Part shown: positions 52,173 to 61,786 of the stretch, one piece after another
Layout: each line of letters starts with the position of its first letter
How positions within the stretch are numbered: the stretch's first letter is position 1
Assembly: GCF_031085175.1 (NCBI RefSeq)
Contig: NZ_JAVHUY010000017.1
Span: forward strand, 1 to 64,000
Reading direction: 5' to 3'
DNA from: Phytohabitans maris
GTDB lineage: Bacteria > Actinomycetota > Actinomycetes > Mycobacteriales > Micromonosporaceae
DNA: 64,000 nucleotides
Notes under the pieces: model-generated
The model's database searches: none
Told to the model about the DNA's origin: nothing
What the model saw: the letters and a program-made list of their open reading frames with translations, nothing else
Translations under genes and position numbers: made by a program

Positions 52173-53120
52173 CTAAAGCTCGGGCGGCCAGTGGCTCGCG
52201 TCCGGCCGCAACGGTGCGATCGATGCCACCTTTTCGGGGCTCAGCTGGTTGAAGATGCCGGTGATCCGGCCGTCCGCCACGGCGAACGACATCACGATCC
52301 GCATCGGCCGGCCGTCCTTGTACTCGCCGTCGACCTGGATGCCGAACCCGCCGTTGACCTCCATCGGGGCGGCCTGGATGCGGCGCATGTCCTTGCCGGT
52401 CCGGCTGAAGAGGCCGAGCGCGAAGCGGGCCACCTCGGCCGCGCCGGACAGGGGGCGTCCGGCGGCGGGGAAGACGCCGCCGCCGTCGCCGATCATCACG
52501 GCGTCCGGCGCCAGTACGGCGAGAAGTTTGTCGATGTCGCCCGACTCCACGGCGGTGAAGAACGCGGCCGCCAGGCGGCGCTGCTCGGGCAGGCCGGCGG
52601 TGTGCTTCGGCGGTCCGTCAGCGACCGCGCGGCGGCCCCGCGAGGCCAGCTGCCGGGCGGCCTGGACCGTCGTGCCCAGGGCGGTCGCGATCTCGTCGAA
52701 CGGCACCGCGAACACATCGTGCAGCACGAACGCGACCCGCTGCTCCGGGGTGAGGCGTTCGAGCACGACGAGGAGCGCCATGCTCACCTCGTCGGAGCGG
52801 GCCGCCACCTCCGAGGGGTCTGGGCCGCCGTCGGGCAGGCGGTTTACCAGCGGCTCCGGGAGCCACTGCCCCGGGTACGCCTCGCGGCGCACCCGCGCCG
52901 ACCGCAGCACGTCGAGGCAGATGCGGCTGACCGTGGTGGTGAGCCAGCCGCGCAGGTCGCGGACCTGGGCGCGAGCGGCCGGGTCGGCGAGCGCGTCAGC
53001 GTACCGCAGCCAGGTCTCCTGCACCGCGTCTTCGGCCTCGGCGCGGCTGCCGAGCATCCGGTAGGCGACCGCCGTCAGGTGGCTCCGCTCGGCCTCGAAC
53101 TCCGTGGCGAGATCCCGCAC
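52173..53120 (-). CDS. ECF sigma factor, ECF41 type with SnoaL-like C-terminus
   Basis: The 315-aa RNA polymerase sigma factor has region 2 (AYRMLGSRAEAEDAVQETWLRY), the ECF41 linker motif WLPEP, region 4 (LTPEQRVAFVLHDVFAVPFDEIATALGTT) and a SnoaL-like extension of about 130 residues with DGGG, which in ECF41 factors controls activity without a separate anti-sigma factor. It is divergent from the PPK2-DUF47-Pit operon 61 nt away. No COE-type partner gene is next to it. GTG 53120 is used. The stop codon lies at the edge of island C. Confidence 0.92.
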   Translation of the reverse strand: MRDLATEFEAERSHLTAVAYRMLGSRAEAEDAVQETWLRYADALADPAARAQVRDLRGWLTTTVSRICLDVLRSARVRREAYPGQWLPEPLVNRLPDGGPDPSEVAARSDEVSMALLVVLERLTPEQRVAFVLHDVFAVPFDEIATALGTTVQAARQLASRGRRAVADGPPKHTAGLPEQRRLAAAFFTAVESGDIDKLLAVLAPDAVMIGDGGGVFPAAGRPLSGAAEVARFALGLFSRTGKDMRRIQAAPMEVNGGFGIQVDGEYKDGRPMRIVMSFAVADGRITGIFNQLSPEKVASIAPLRPDASHWPPEL

Positions 53121-53180
53121 CCGTCCAGTGTTACCTACCCTTGAGCGGCGTATACGTCCCGGGTAAGCGATGATCGGTAA

Positions 53181-54059
53181 ATGACTTCTCTGCGCGAGCT
53201 GCTGCGGGTCGGTCCGGCTGTGGATCTCAAGGACATCGACCCGGGCACCACGCCCGGCCTGCCCGGCCGCAAGGTGACGGGCAAAGACCCCAAGGCCTGG
53301 GCCCGGGAGCAGCTCGCGTCGATCGGCGGCGAGGTCGCGGTGCACCAGGAGATGCTGTACGCGGGTGCGAAGGCCTCCGGCGACCGCCGCCGGGTGCTGC
53401 TCGTGCTCCAGGCGATGGACTGCGGCGGCAAGGACGGCACCGTCAAGAAGGTGGCCGGCTCGATGAACCCGCTCGGCCTGCACGTCGTCGCGTTCGGACC
53501 GCCGACCGCGGAGGAGCTTAAGCACGGGTTCCTGTGGCGGATCCGGCGCGCGCTGCCCGAGCCGGGCGTGGTGGGTGTGTTCAACCGCTCGCACTACGAG
53601 GACGTACTGGTGGCCCGCGTCGACTCGCTCGTACCGGAGCGCACCTGGCGGTCGCGGTACTGGCAGATCAACGGGTTCGAGCGTGAGCTGACCGACGCCG
53701 GATTCACGCTCATCAAGGTGATGCTGCACATTTCCTACGACGAGCAGCGCGAACGGCTGATGGAACGGTTGACCGACCCGACCAAGCGGTGGAAGTACAA
53801 TCCGGCCGATGTGGACGCCCGGGGCCGCTGGACGGACTACCAGGCGGCCTACAACGATGCGTTGAGCCGGTGCTCGACCGACCACGCCCCGTGGTACGTC
53901 GTGCCGGCCGACCGGAAGTGGTACCGCGACTGGGCAGTGGCCAACCTCGTGCTGGAGGCGTTCAAGGAGATGCGCTTGTCGTACCCGGAGCCTGTTTTCG
54001 ATTTCGACGCTGAGCGTCGGCGGCTGGAGGCGGACCGCGCGCCGGCGATGGCCTCGTGA
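53181..54059 (+). CDS. ppk2: Polyphosphate kinase 2 family protein
   Basis: The 292-aa P-loop kinase of the PPK2 family transfers phosphate between polyphosphate and nucleotides. Walker A QAMDCGGKDGT (77-87), the lid-region NRSHYEDVLVARVD and RYWQINGFERELTD are hallmarks; a single domain suggests a one-domain PPK2. First gene of a coupled operon with DUF47 and the Pit transporter, tying polyphosphate turnover to phosphate uptake. Confidence 0.93.
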   Translation: MTSLRELLRVGPAVDLKDIDPGTTPGLPGRKVTGKDPKAWAREQLASIGGEVAVHQEMLYAGAKASGDRRRVLLVLQAMDCGGKDGTVKKVAGSMNPLGLHVVAFGPPTAEELKHGFLWRIRRALPEPGVVGVFNRSHYEDVLVARVDSLVPERTWRSRYWQINGFERELTDAGFTLIKVMLHISYDEQRERLMERLTDPTKRWKYNPADVDARGRWTDYQAAYNDALSRCSTDHAPWYVVPADRKWYRDWAVANLVLEAFKEMRLSYPEPVFDFDAERRRLEADRAPAMAS

Positions 54060-54682
54060 GATTTTCCTTCCGGCCCACCGAGGGCGCCTTCTACGAGCTG
54101 TTCACCAAGGCGGCGCAAAACCTGGTCCGGGGCACCGAGCTGCTCAACGAGCTCGCGCTGCCCGGCGTCGACGTGCAGTCGGTGAGCGAGCGGCTCACCG
54201 AGGTGGAGCACGACAGCGACCAGCTCACGCACGAGCTGTACCAGAAGATCAACTCATCGTTCATCACGCCCTTCGACCGGGAGGACATCTACCGGCTCGG
54301 CTCGCAGCTCGACGACGTGATGGACCACCTGGAGGCGGTCGGGAGCCTGCTCTACCTGTACGGCCTGACCCGGCTCCCCTCGCTGCCGCGCGAGATGCAC
54401 GAGCTGATCGCGGTCCTCGACGAGCAGGCCAAGCTCACCGCCGACGCGATGCCGCGGCTGAGGTCGATGAAGGCGCTCGAGGACTACTGGATCGAGTGCA
54501 ACCGGCTGGAAAACAACGGCGACCGCGCCTACCGGATGCTGCTGGTGCGGCTCTTCTCAGGTGAGTACGACGCGTTGACGGTGCTCAAGATGAAGGAGGT
54601 CGCCGACGAGCTGGAGGCGGCCTGCGACGCGTTCGAGCATGTGGCCAACACCGTCGAGACCATCGCGGTCAAGGAGTCGTAG
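54056..54682 (+). CDS. DUF47 (PhoU-like) protein
   Basis: The 208-aa all-helical protein of the DUF47/YkaA family begins RFSFRPTEGAFYELFTKAAQNL and contains VEHDSDQLTHELYQKINSSFITPFDREDI, typical of PhoU-like regulators of Pit transporters. GTG 54056 overlaps the PPK2 stop (GTGA). It precedes the Pit gene by a few nt and likely modulates that transporter. Confidence 0.92.
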   Translation: MRFSFRPTEGAFYELFTKAAQNLVRGTELLNELALPGVDVQSVSERLTEVEHDSDQLTHELYQKINSSFITPFDREDIYRLGSQLDDVMDHLEAVGSLLYLYGLTRLPSLPREMHELIAVLDEQAKLTADAMPRLRSMKALEDYWIECNRLENNGDRAYRMLLVRLFSGEYDALTVLKMKEVADELEAACDAFEHVANTVETIAVKES

Positions 54683-54685
54683 TCC

Positions 54686-55687
54686 TTGAGCGGGGAGCTC
54701 GTCGCCGTCCTCGCGGTGATCTTCATCGCACTGGCCTTCGACTACACCAACGGGTTTCACGACGCGGCCAACGCGATCGCGACGAGCGTCTCGACGCGCG
54801 CGCTCACACCGCGGGTGGCCCTGGCGATGGCGGCGGTCGGCAACTTCGTGGGCGCGCACTTCGGCGCCGGCGTCGCCAAGACCGTCGGCGCCGGGCTCGT
54901 CGCGCTGCCCACCGGGCGCGACAGCCTGGGTATCGTCTTCGCCGGCGTGCTCGGCGCGATCCTGTGGAACCTGATCACCTGGTACTTCGGCCTGCCCTCG
55001 TCGTCGTCGCACGCGCTGATCGGCGGCCTGGTGGGGGCCACGATCGCCGCGAGCGGCACGGTGCTGTGGCGCGGGATCGTCGAGGACGTGATCCTGCCGA
55101 TGATCCTGTCGCCGCTGGTCGGGTTCGTGCTCGGCTTCCTGGTGATGCTCGCCGTCCTGTGGATCTTCCGGCACGGGCATCCGGCCAAGCTCAACCGCGG
55201 TTTTCGGATGGCACAGACCGTCTCGGCGGCCGCCATGTCCGTCGGCCACGGCATGCAGGACGCCGCGAAGACCATCGGCATCGTCGTGCTCGCGCTCTAC
55301 GTGGGCAACCGGCAGAGCAGCCCCGAGCACATTCCGGAGTGGACGTTCTGGGCCTCGGCGACGGTGCTGGCGCTGGGCACTTACGCGGGTGGCTGGCGGA
55401 TCATCCGTACCCTCGGCCGGAAGATCGTGGACCTGCGCCCGCCGGAAGGCTTCGCGGCGGAGACGGTGGCGAGCTCCGTGCTGTACTTCAACGCGCTCGT
55501 GCTGCACGCGCCGATCTCCACCACCCACACCATCACCTCCGCGATCATGGGCGTGGGCGCCACCAAGCGCCTCTCCGCCGTCCGCTGGGAGGTGGCGGGC
55601 ACGATCGTGGGTGGCTGGATCCTCACGTTCCCCGCCGCCGGGGTGATGGCCAGCGTCGTGTACCTGGTGGTGCGGCCGCTCTTCTGA
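54686..55687 (+). CDS. Inorganic phosphate transporter, Pit family
   Basis: The 333-aa membrane protein of the low-affinity proton- or sodium-coupled phosphate transporter family has the duplicated signature FDYTNGFHDAANAIATSV (about 18-35) and its C-terminal copy APISTTHTITSAIMGVGA, with GLPSSSSHALIGGL in between. It starts with TTG at 54686, supported by AAGGAG 10-15 nt upstream. Third gene of the PPK2-DUF47-Pit operon. Confidence 0.93.
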   Translation: MSGELVAVLAVIFIALAFDYTNGFHDAANAIATSVSTRALTPRVALAMAAVGNFVGAHFGAGVAKTVGAGLVALPTGRDSLGIVFAGVLGAILWNLITWYFGLPSSSSHALIGGLVGATIAASGTVLWRGIVEDVILPMILSPLVGFVLGFLVMLAVLWIFRHGHPAKLNRGFRMAQTVSAAAMSVGHGMQDAAKTIGIVVLALYVGNRQSSPEHIPEWTFWASATVLALGTYAGGWRIIRTLGRKIVDLRPPEGFAAETVASSVLYFNALVLHAPISTTHTITSAIMGVGATKRLSAVRWEVAGTIVGGWILTFPAAGVMASVVYLVVRPLF

Positions 55688-55693
55688 GCCGCC

Positions 55694-56671
55694 TCAGCTG
55701 TACTCGAGTCCGATCTGCTCACGGATCTTGTCGAGCAGCTCCATGACCTGGATCGTCACCGCGTGCGGTACGAGCGGGCTCTCGGTCAGCCCGGCGCGGA
55801 GGCAGCGCTGCACCTCGGCCGCCTCGTACAGGTAGCCGAGCCCTTCGCGGGTCACCCCCACGACCTCGGGCTCCGCGCCGTCCCGGTGCAGCGTGAACCG
55901 GTCCGGGCGGAAGAACGGCGGGTCCAGGACGATCCGCCCCTTGGTGCCGCTCACCGTGGCGCCGAGCGCGGTCTGGCCGAGCATGCCGCTGGTGAGGGCC
56001 GCGATGGCACCCGAGTCGTACCCGAAGATGATCCCGGTGTTCTCGTCCGTGCCCTCGGGTCCGATCTTGGCCCAGGCGCGCACGTGCTCCGGCATGCCGA
56101 GGATCAGGTGGGCGAAGCTGACCGGGTACACGCCGAGGTCGAGCAGCGCGCCGCCACCCAGCTCCGGCGCCCGCATGCGGTGGGTCGGCTCGAACGGCCC
56201 GGCCACTCCGAAGTCGGCGTGGACGCTGGTCACCTCGCCGATCGCACCGTCGCGGATCAGCTCGACCAACCGCAGCACGCTCGGGTTGCACCGCATCCAC
56301 ATGGCCTCCATGAGGAAGATGCCACGTTCGCGCGCGATGTCGATCAGCTCGACGGTGGTGGTGAGATCCAGCGTGAACGGCTTTTCGCAGAGCACCGCCC
56401 GCCCGGCCTCCAGCAGGATGCGGGTGGCGGCGTAGTGGGCCGAGTGCGGTGTGGCCACGTAGACCACGTCGAGGTCGCCGTCGTCGGCCAGCTCGCGCCA
56501 GGACCCGTAGGCCCGCGGGATCTCGTGCTTGCCCGCGAACGCCTGCGCCGACTCCGCCGACCGCGAGCCGACGGCCAACACCTCCGCGTCCGGCAGCAGC
56601 TTCAAATCCTGCACGAACGAGGTGGCGATGCCACCGGTGGACAGGATGCCCCAACGCGTGCGCTCACTCAT
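55694..56671 (-). CDS. Gfo/Idh/MocA family oxidoreductase
   Basis: The 325-aa NAD(P)-dependent oxidoreductase has the Rossmann motif WGILSTGGIATSFVQDL, the conserved CEKPFTLD active-site Lys loop, and the C-terminal GGGALLDLGVYPVSFA. It acts on sugars, inositols or related compounds; the exact substrate is unknown. ATG 56671 has CGGAG upstream. Convergent with Pit, 6 nt away. Confidence 0.9.
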   Translation of the reverse strand: MSERTRWGILSTGGIATSFVQDLKLLPDAEVLAVGSRSAESAQAFAGKHEIPRAYGSWRELADDGDLDVVYVATPHSAHYAATRILLEAGRAVLCEKPFTLDLTTTVELIDIARERGIFLMEAMWMRCNPSVLRLVELIRDGAIGEVTSVHADFGVAGPFEPTHRMRAPELGGGALLDLGVYPVSFAHLILGMPEHVRAWAKIGPEGTDENTGIIFGYDSGAIAALTSGMLGQTALGATVSGTKGRIVLDPPFFRPDRFTLHRDGAEPEVVGVTREGLGYLYEAAEVQRCLRAGLTESPLVPHAVTIQVMELLDKIREQIGLEYS

Positions 56672-56702
56672 GACTCCGGATCGTACGGGCATACTGGGGG
56701 CG

Positions 56703-57689
56703 ATGAACGTGACGGAGGGGTGGCGGCTGCCGGAGGCGTTCGAGGAGCGGGCGCGGCGTTACCTGGCCGGGGAAGGCCCGCCGCCGGTGGTGCCGCGGGT
56801 GGCGGCGACCGTGGTGCTGTTGCGGCCGGCCGACGCGGGCTTCGAGGTGTACGTGCTGCGGCGGGCGGCGTCGATGGCGTTCGCGTCCGGGGTGTATGCC
56901 TTTCCGGGCGGTGGGGTCGACGCGGCCGACGCCGGCACTGACCTGGACTGGGCGGGGCCGCCGCCGGAGGAGTGGGCACGGCGCCTTGGGCGGCCGGCGG
57001 GTGAGGCTCAGGCGGTGATCTGCGCGGCCGTCCGCGAGGTCTTCGAAGAGGCCGGCGTGCTGCTCGCCGAAGGCGCCCCGGACCGTGGCATCGACGGCGC
57101 CGAGGGAGCCCCAGCCCGCGGCGGCGACGGCGCCAGGGGAGCCCCAGGCCACGGCGCCGGGGGAGCCTCGGGCGGTGGCTTCGACGGCGTCGAGGGAGCC
57201 CCAGGCGGCGGCATCGACGGCGCTGGGGGAGCCGAAGGCGGGGACGGTGGCGCCGAGAGTGGGCTGGAGGCCGACCGGCAGCGGCTCGTGCGGCGGGAGG
57301 TGCACCTCGCCGAGGTGCTGGCGCGGCGCGGGCTCGTGCTCCGGTCGGATCTGCTCGGGGCGTGGGCGCGCTGGATCACGCCGGAGTTCGAGGCGCGGCG
57401 CTTCGACACGTACTTTTTCGTGGCCGCCCTGCCCGAGCGCCAGCTGCCCCGGGACGTCTCCGGCGAAGCGGACCACACGATGTGGGTGCGGCCCGCGGAC
57501 GCGGTCGCCGGCTTCGAGGCGGGGCGGATCGCCATGCTGCCGCCCACGGTGATGATCCTGCGAGAGCTCTCCGCGTACCCGGATATCGCTGGCGTGCTGG
57601 CCGCGGTGGGCGACCGGGACGCGGCCACGGCCGTGACGCCGCGTCCGGAGATCGCCCCCGACGGGACCATCCGGCTCCGGGCCCGCTGA
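56703..57689 (+). CDS. Nudix hydrolase with Gly/Ala-rich internal insertion
   Basis: The 328-aa product has a NUDT7/19-like Nudix core: AATVVLLRP, FPGGGVD and the Nudix helix VREVFEEAGV (110-119). A collagen-like, low-complexity insert of about 65 residues (about 123-187), rich in GAP, GID and GGG words, splits the domain. The usual continuation (VHLAEVLARRGLVLRSDLL... RFDTYFFVAALP) follows. It probably hydrolyses a CoA or nucleotide derivative; the insert likely forms a surface loop. Divergent from the Gfo/Idh gene. Confidence 0.83.
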   Translation: MNVTEGWRLPEAFEERARRYLAGEGPPPVVPRVAATVVLLRPADAGFEVYVLRRAASMAFASGVYAFPGGGVDAADAGTDLDWAGPPPEEWARRLGRPAGEAQAVICAAVREVFEEAGVLLAEGAPDRGIDGAEGAPARGGDGARGAPGHGAGGASGGGFDGVEGAPGGGIDGAGGAEGGDGGAESGLEADRQRLVRREVHLAEVLARRGLVLRSDLLGAWARWITPEFEARRFDTYFFVAALPERQLPRDVSGEADHTMWVRPADAVAGFEAGRIAMLPPTVMILRELSAYPDIAGVLAAVGDRDAATAVTPRPEIAPDGTIRLRAR

Positions 57690-57760
57690 CCGCGAGCCCA
57701 GCCCCAAACGACCCGGGTACGCACAATGTGGCCGGGGCCAAAGGCGGGCGCGACCCAAAG

Positions 57761-57789
57761 CGGCCCGGCGGCGCGGAGCCGCCGGGCCG
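57761..57789. terminator. Bidirectional terminator between Nudix and pstB
   Basis: A 12-bp perfect GC stem (57761-57772 with 57778-57789) and a 5-nt loop lie between the convergent Nudix gene (ends 57689) and pstB (stop 57802). Confidence 0.78.
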
Positions 57790-57801
57790 TCGGAGCAGAC
57801 C

Positions 57802-58695
57802 TCAGCCGAAGCGGCCCGTGATGTAGTCCTCGGTGCGCTTGTCGGAGGGGTTGGTGAAGAGCTTGCCGGTCTCGCTGAACTCGACCAGCCGCCCATGCCG
57901 CACCTGCTTGTCGTCGACCTCCGCGGTGAAGAACGCCGTGTAGTGGCTCACGCGGGCGGCCTGCTGCATGTTGTGCGTGACGATGACGATGGTGTACGTC
58001 TTCGCCAGCTCGTGCATCAGGTCTTCGATCTTGCCGGTGGCGATCGGGTCGAGGGCGGAGCAGGGCTCGTCCATCAGGATCACGTCCGGGCGGACGGCGA
58101 TCGTGCGGGCGATGCAGAGCCGCTGCTGCTGGCCGCCGGAGAGGGAGAGGCCGCTCATCTTGAGCTTGTCCTTGACCTCGTCCCACAGGGCGGCACCGGT
58201 CAGCGCCTCCTCGACCTGGTCGTGCAGGTTGCCCTTGATGCCGTTGATGCGCAGGCCGTACGCCACGTTGTCGAAGATGGACTTCGGGAACGGGTTGGGC
58301 TTCTGAAACACCATCCCGATGCGGCGGCGCACCTGGATCGGGTCGACGTCCTTCGCGTACAGGTCCTGGCCGTGGTAGGTGACCTTGCCGGCCACCCGGG
58401 CGCCGGGGACGAGGTCGTTCATGCGGTTGAGCGACCGCAGGATCGTCGACTTGCCGCAGCCGGACGGGCCGATCATGGCGGTGATCTGGTTTTGCCGGAT
58501 CGGCATCGAGGTGCCGCGGACGGCCTCGTAGTTGCCGTAGAAGACGCTGACGTCACGCAGGTCCATGACGGGAGCGCCGGCTGCCTGCGGGGTGTCCACA
58601 CCGACGGCACCCCACCCGCTGGTGGGTGCGTTGATGCTGACGGACGGGCGGTCGCTGGCGGTCACTGTCTCCACCTTGGGGTCGGGTGCGGTCAT
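57802..58695 (-). CDS. pstB: Phosphate ABC transporter ATP-binding protein
   Basis: This 297-aa ATPase of the high-affinity Pst phosphate importer has Walker [23 protein letters not shown], the Pst-specific [10 protein letters not shown] region, signature [17 protein letters not shown] and Walker [17 protein letters not shown]. An N-terminal extension of about 40 residues (Ala/Thr/Pro-rich) precedes the ATPase core. Last gene of pstSCAB. Confidence 0.97.
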   Translation of the reverse strand: MTAPDPKVETVTASDRPSVSINAPTSGWGAVGVDTPQAAGAPVMDLRDVSVFYGNYEAVRGTSMPIRQNQITAMIGPSGCGKSTILRSLNRMNDLVPGARVAGKVTYHGQDLYAKDVDPIQVRRRIGMVFQKPNPFPKSIFDNVAYGLRINGIKGNLHDQVEEALTGAALWDEVKDKLKMSGLSLSGGQQQRLCIARTIAVRPDVILMDEPCSALDPIATGKIEDLMHELAKTYTIVIVTHNMQQAARVSHYTAFFTAEVDDKQVRHGRLVEFSETGKLFTNPSDKRTEDYITGRFG

Positions 58696-58698
58696 GGG

Positions 58699-59616
58699 TC
58701 AGCGCTCCTTAATCGCGAAGCGGTTGGCGATAATGCGAGCGATGATCGTGAAGACCAGCACGATCACGATCAGCGTCAGGGCGGAGCCCCAGGCCCGCTC
58801 CTGCGCCGGTTCGAACACCTGGCTGGCGTTGCGGAAGATCTGCGCCGGGAGCGCGGTGTTTTCGCCGCTGAAGAGGTTCCAGTTGGGTGCGGTGGTGACG
58901 CCCACGACGAAGACGATCGGGGCCGTCTCGCCGGCCGCGCGCGCGATGGCCAGCAGGACGCCGCTCGTGATGCCGGAGATCGCCGCGGGGAGCACGACGG
59001 TGAGCGTCGTACGCCACTTGCGGGCGCCCAGCGCGAGGCTGGCCTGGCGCAGCTCGTCGGGGACCAGGCGGAGCATCTCCTCCGTGCTGCGGATGATCAC
59101 CGGGAGCATCAGGCAGGCGAGCGCGAGAGCGCCGGCGAAGCCGGTGCGCGCGTCGAAGAGCAGCACCCAGGCGGAGTAGATGAACAGGCCCATCACGACC
59201 GAGGGGACGCCCGTCATGATGTCGGCCATCGTCCGGATCAGCCGGGCGAGCGGCCGCTGCTTGCCGTACTCGTTGAGGTAGATCGCGCCGAGCACGCCGA
59301 GCGGGACCGCCATCAGCGCGGCCATGCCGGTGATGATCAGCGTGCCGATCACCGCGGGGCCGACGCCGCCACCGGAGCGGCGGAACGAGTTGGGGATGTC
59401 CTCGGTGAGGAACTCCCAGCTGATCACGCTGCCGCCCCGGCTGAGCACCGACCAGACGACCAGGCCGAGCGGGATGACGGCGACGAACAGCGCCAGCACG
59501 ATCAGGCCGAGCGCGACCTGGTTGGTGACCCGGCGGCGGACCGAGAGCGCGCTGCGGGTCAGGTTGGGCGCGCCCGCGGCGGGCGGGCGGGTGACCGGGT
59601 CGACTGTGGTGGTCAC
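58699..59616 (-). CDS. pstA: Phosphate ABC transporter permease PstA
   Basis: The 305-aa permease has six helices and the binding-protein-dependent permease loop (SLALGARKWRTTLTVVLPAAISGI with its EAA-like region). It pairs with PstC to form the membrane channel. GTG 59616 overlaps the pstC stop (GTGA). Part of pstSCAB. Confidence 0.96.
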   Translation of the reverse strand: MTTTVDPVTRPPAAGAPNLTRSALSVRRRVTNQVALGLIVLALFVAVIPLGLVVWSVLSRGGSVISWEFLTEDIPNSFRRSGGGVGPAVIGTLIITGMAALMAVPLGVLGAIYLNEYGKQRPLARLIRTMADIMTGVPSVVMGLFIYSAWVLLFDARTGFAGALALACLMLPVIIRSTEEMLRLVPDELRQASLALGARKWRTTLTVVLPAAISGITSGVLLAIARAAGETAPIVFVVGVTTAPNWNLFSGENTALPAQIFRNASQVFEPAQERAWGSALTLIVIVLVFTIIARIIANRFAIKER

Positions 59617-60599
59617 GACCGCGCTCCCTTCATCCGGATCTCGGCGCGGCGGACGATCGTCTGGGCCGCCGTGTTGATCAGTACCGTCATGACGAACAGC
59701 ACCACGCCGAGGCCGATGAGGGCGGCGGTGAAGGTGCCGGTCGACTCGCCGATCTGGTCGACGATGACGGCGGGCATCGCGTTACCGCTGGCGAAGATGT
59801 TGGCGGTGATCTGGGTCGAGCTTCCGATGATCAGTGCTACCGCGATCGTCTCACCCATGGCGCGGCCGAGGCCGAGAATCACGGCGCCGACCAGGCCGCC
59901 GAAGCTGTGCGGGAAGACCGCGCCGGTGATCATCTCCCAGCGGGTGGCGCCGAGGGCCAGCGCCGCGTCCTTGTCGGCCCGGGGCACGGTGTCGAAGACC
60001 TCGCGGGCGATGGAGGTGATGATCGGCGTGATCATGATGGCCAGGATCAGCCCGGCGGTCATGAAGCTGCGACCGCTGCCCACCGGCTCGCCGAACACGC
60101 TGCCGATCACCGGGATCCCGCCGAGCACGTCGTTGAACCACTGGTAGATCGGGACCAGCTTGGGGGCTACCACGAGGACGCCCCACAGGCCGAAGACCAC
60201 GGAGGGCACCGCGGCGAGCAGGTCGATCACGGTGACCGCCGGCGCGCGCAGCCGCCGGGGCGCGAGCTCGGTGAGGAAGAGTGCGATGCCGATGGACACC
60301 GGCACGGCGAAGATCAGCGAGATCAGCGACACGATCGCGGTGCCGTAGATGAACGCGAGCCCGCCGAAGACGTTGCTCGGCGGGTCCCACCGGTTTTCGG
60401 TGATGAAGCGCAGCCCCATCTCGCTGAGCGCCGGCCAGGCCTCCCTCGTCGTGGTGATGAGGATCAGCGCTAGTACGGCGAGCACGAGAAGGCCCGCGAC
60501 GAGGGTCAACACCTGGAAGGAGCGGTCGGCCCTCGGGCCACCACCCCGGCTGGAGAGTGCTGTTTTCGGGTCGGGCCCGGTCTGCGTCTGGGTCGTCAA
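59613..60599 (-). CDS. pstC: Phosphate ABC transporter permease PstC
   Basis: The 328-aa permease has six helices and the EAA-like loop ALALGATRWEMITGAVFPHSFGGLVGAV. It forms the Pst channel with PstA. The start is TTG at 60599 with CGGAG 9-13 nt upstream. Follows pstS on the minus strand with a gap of about 95 nt. Confidence 0.95.
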   Translation of the reverse strand: MTTQTQTGPDPKTALSSRGGGPRADRSFQVLTLVAGLLVLAVLALILITTTREAWPALSEMGLRFITENRWDPPSNVFGGLAFIYGTAIVSLISLIFAVPVSIGIALFLTELAPRRLRAPAVTVIDLLAAVPSVVFGLWGVLVVAPKLVPIYQWFNDVLGGIPVIGSVFGEPVGSGRSFMTAGLILAIMITPIITSIAREVFDTVPRADKDAALALGATRWEMITGAVFPHSFGGLVGAVILGLGRAMGETIAVALIIGSSTQITANIFASGNAMPAVIVDQIGESTGTFTAALIGLGVVLFVMTVLINTAAQTIVRRAEIRMKGARS

Positions 60600-60694
60600 G
60601 GTCTCAACTCCGGTGGGCTAGGGCGCCCGTAGGGGCGGGATCGACTCGCGATCCCGCCCCCGGAAGGCTGCCCGTCCGTTGTCTCAGCAGTCGG

Positions 60695-61786
60695 TCACTG
60701 GATCTTGTCGAGCTGGGCGAGTGCCTTGGTCTTGAGCCCGTCCGGCAGCGGAGCGAAGTCCACCTCCGGGGCGAGCGCCTGACCCTCGGTCAGGATGTAG
60801 GTCACGAAGCCCTTGACCGCGTCCTTCTTGGCGGCGTCCGGGTACGACGGGCGGACCAGGATGTAGGTCGGCGCGGTGATCGGGTAGGTGGTCGCGCCCG
60901 CGGCGTTCAGCGGGTCGTACGTGAGGTCGTCCTTGATCGTCGCGCCGTTCAGAGCGGCGGTCGCGCCGTCCAGGCTGGCCTCGACGAACTGGCCGTCCTT
61001 GTTCTTGATCGCGGCGAACTTGAGGCCACTGGCCTTGGCGTCGCTGAAGTCGACGTAGCCGATCGCGCCGTCGGTCGACTTGATCAGCTGGGCGACACCG
61101 GAGTTCTTCTGGGCGCCCTGGGTGCTGGCCGGCCAGTCGACGGTGTCACCGCTCTTCAGCTTCCACGTCTCGGGAGCCGCGGCCACCAGGTACTTGGTGA
61201 AGTTGTTGGTGGTGCCGGAGCCGTCGGCGCGGTGCGCGACCGTGATGTTCTTGTCCGGCAGGGTGACCCCCGGGTTGTCGGCGGCGATCGCGGCGTCGTT
61301 CCACTTCTTGATGTCCGTCTGGAAGATCTTCGCCAGCGTGTCGGCGCTCAGCTGGAGCTTGTCCACACCGGAGACGTTGAAGGACACCGTGATGGGGGCG
61401 GCCACCGTCGGCACGTACAGGTAGGAGCCCGCGGCGACGCCGTCGGTGTCCTTGACCGTGCTGTCGCTGCCGGCGAAGTCGTTGAGGTTGGCGCCGAAGT
61501 CCTTCTTGCCCTGGCCGGAGCCGGTGGCGTTGTAGGTGACCGTCAGCTTCGAGGCCACGCCCTTGAACTCGGTGATGACCTCTTGGTAGTAAGCGTCCGG
61601 GAAGCTGGCACCGGTCGCCTTCAGCTCGCCGGACAGGTTGCTGTAGTCGGTGGCGCCAGCGCTGGCGTCAGTCCCGGTGTCCGTGCCGGTGTCGCTGTCG
61701 TCATCTCCGCCACCGCAGCCGGCAAGTGCGAGCGCGGCGACCGCGACGCCGACGAGGGCACGCCGCGAGAGCACGTTGCGGTTCAC
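60695..61786 (-). CDS. pstS: Phosphate-binding lipoprotein PstS
   Basis: The 363-aa lipoprotein has a signal peptide ending in lipobox LALAGC, a Gly/Asp/Thr linker and the PBP fold. Phosphate-binding loops are readable: GASFPDAYYQE, ATGSGQGKKDF, RADGSGTTNNFTKYL. Anchored outside, it delivers phosphate to PstCA. GTG 61786 is chosen because the signal sequence starts there. A PHO box lies about 90 nt upstream, so PhoP control is expected. First gene of pstSCAB. Confidence 0.95.
   Translation of the reverse strand: MNRNVLSRRALVGVAVAALALAGCGGGDDDSDTGTDTGTDASAGATDYSNLSGELKATGASFPDAYYQEVITEFKGVASKLTVTYNATGSGQGKKDFGANLNDFAGSDSTVKDTDGVAAGSYLYVPTVAAPITVSFNVSGVDKLQLSADTLAKIFQTDIKKWNDAAIAADNPGVTLPDKNITVAHRADGSGTTNNFTKYLVAAAPETWKLKSGDTVDWPASTQGAQKNSGVAQLIKSTDGAIGYVDFSDAKASGLKFAAIKNKDGQFVEASLDGATAALNGATIKDDLTYDPLNAAGATTYPITAPTYILVRPSYPDAAKKDAVKGFVTYILTEGQALAPEVDFAPLPDGLKTKALAQLDKIQ

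Noticed and set aside
57895..60147. Plus-strand open frame of about 750 codons opposite pstB/pstA/pstC
   Set aside because: Antisense to three clear Pst genes; His/Asp/Gly-rich shadow peptide without any domain.
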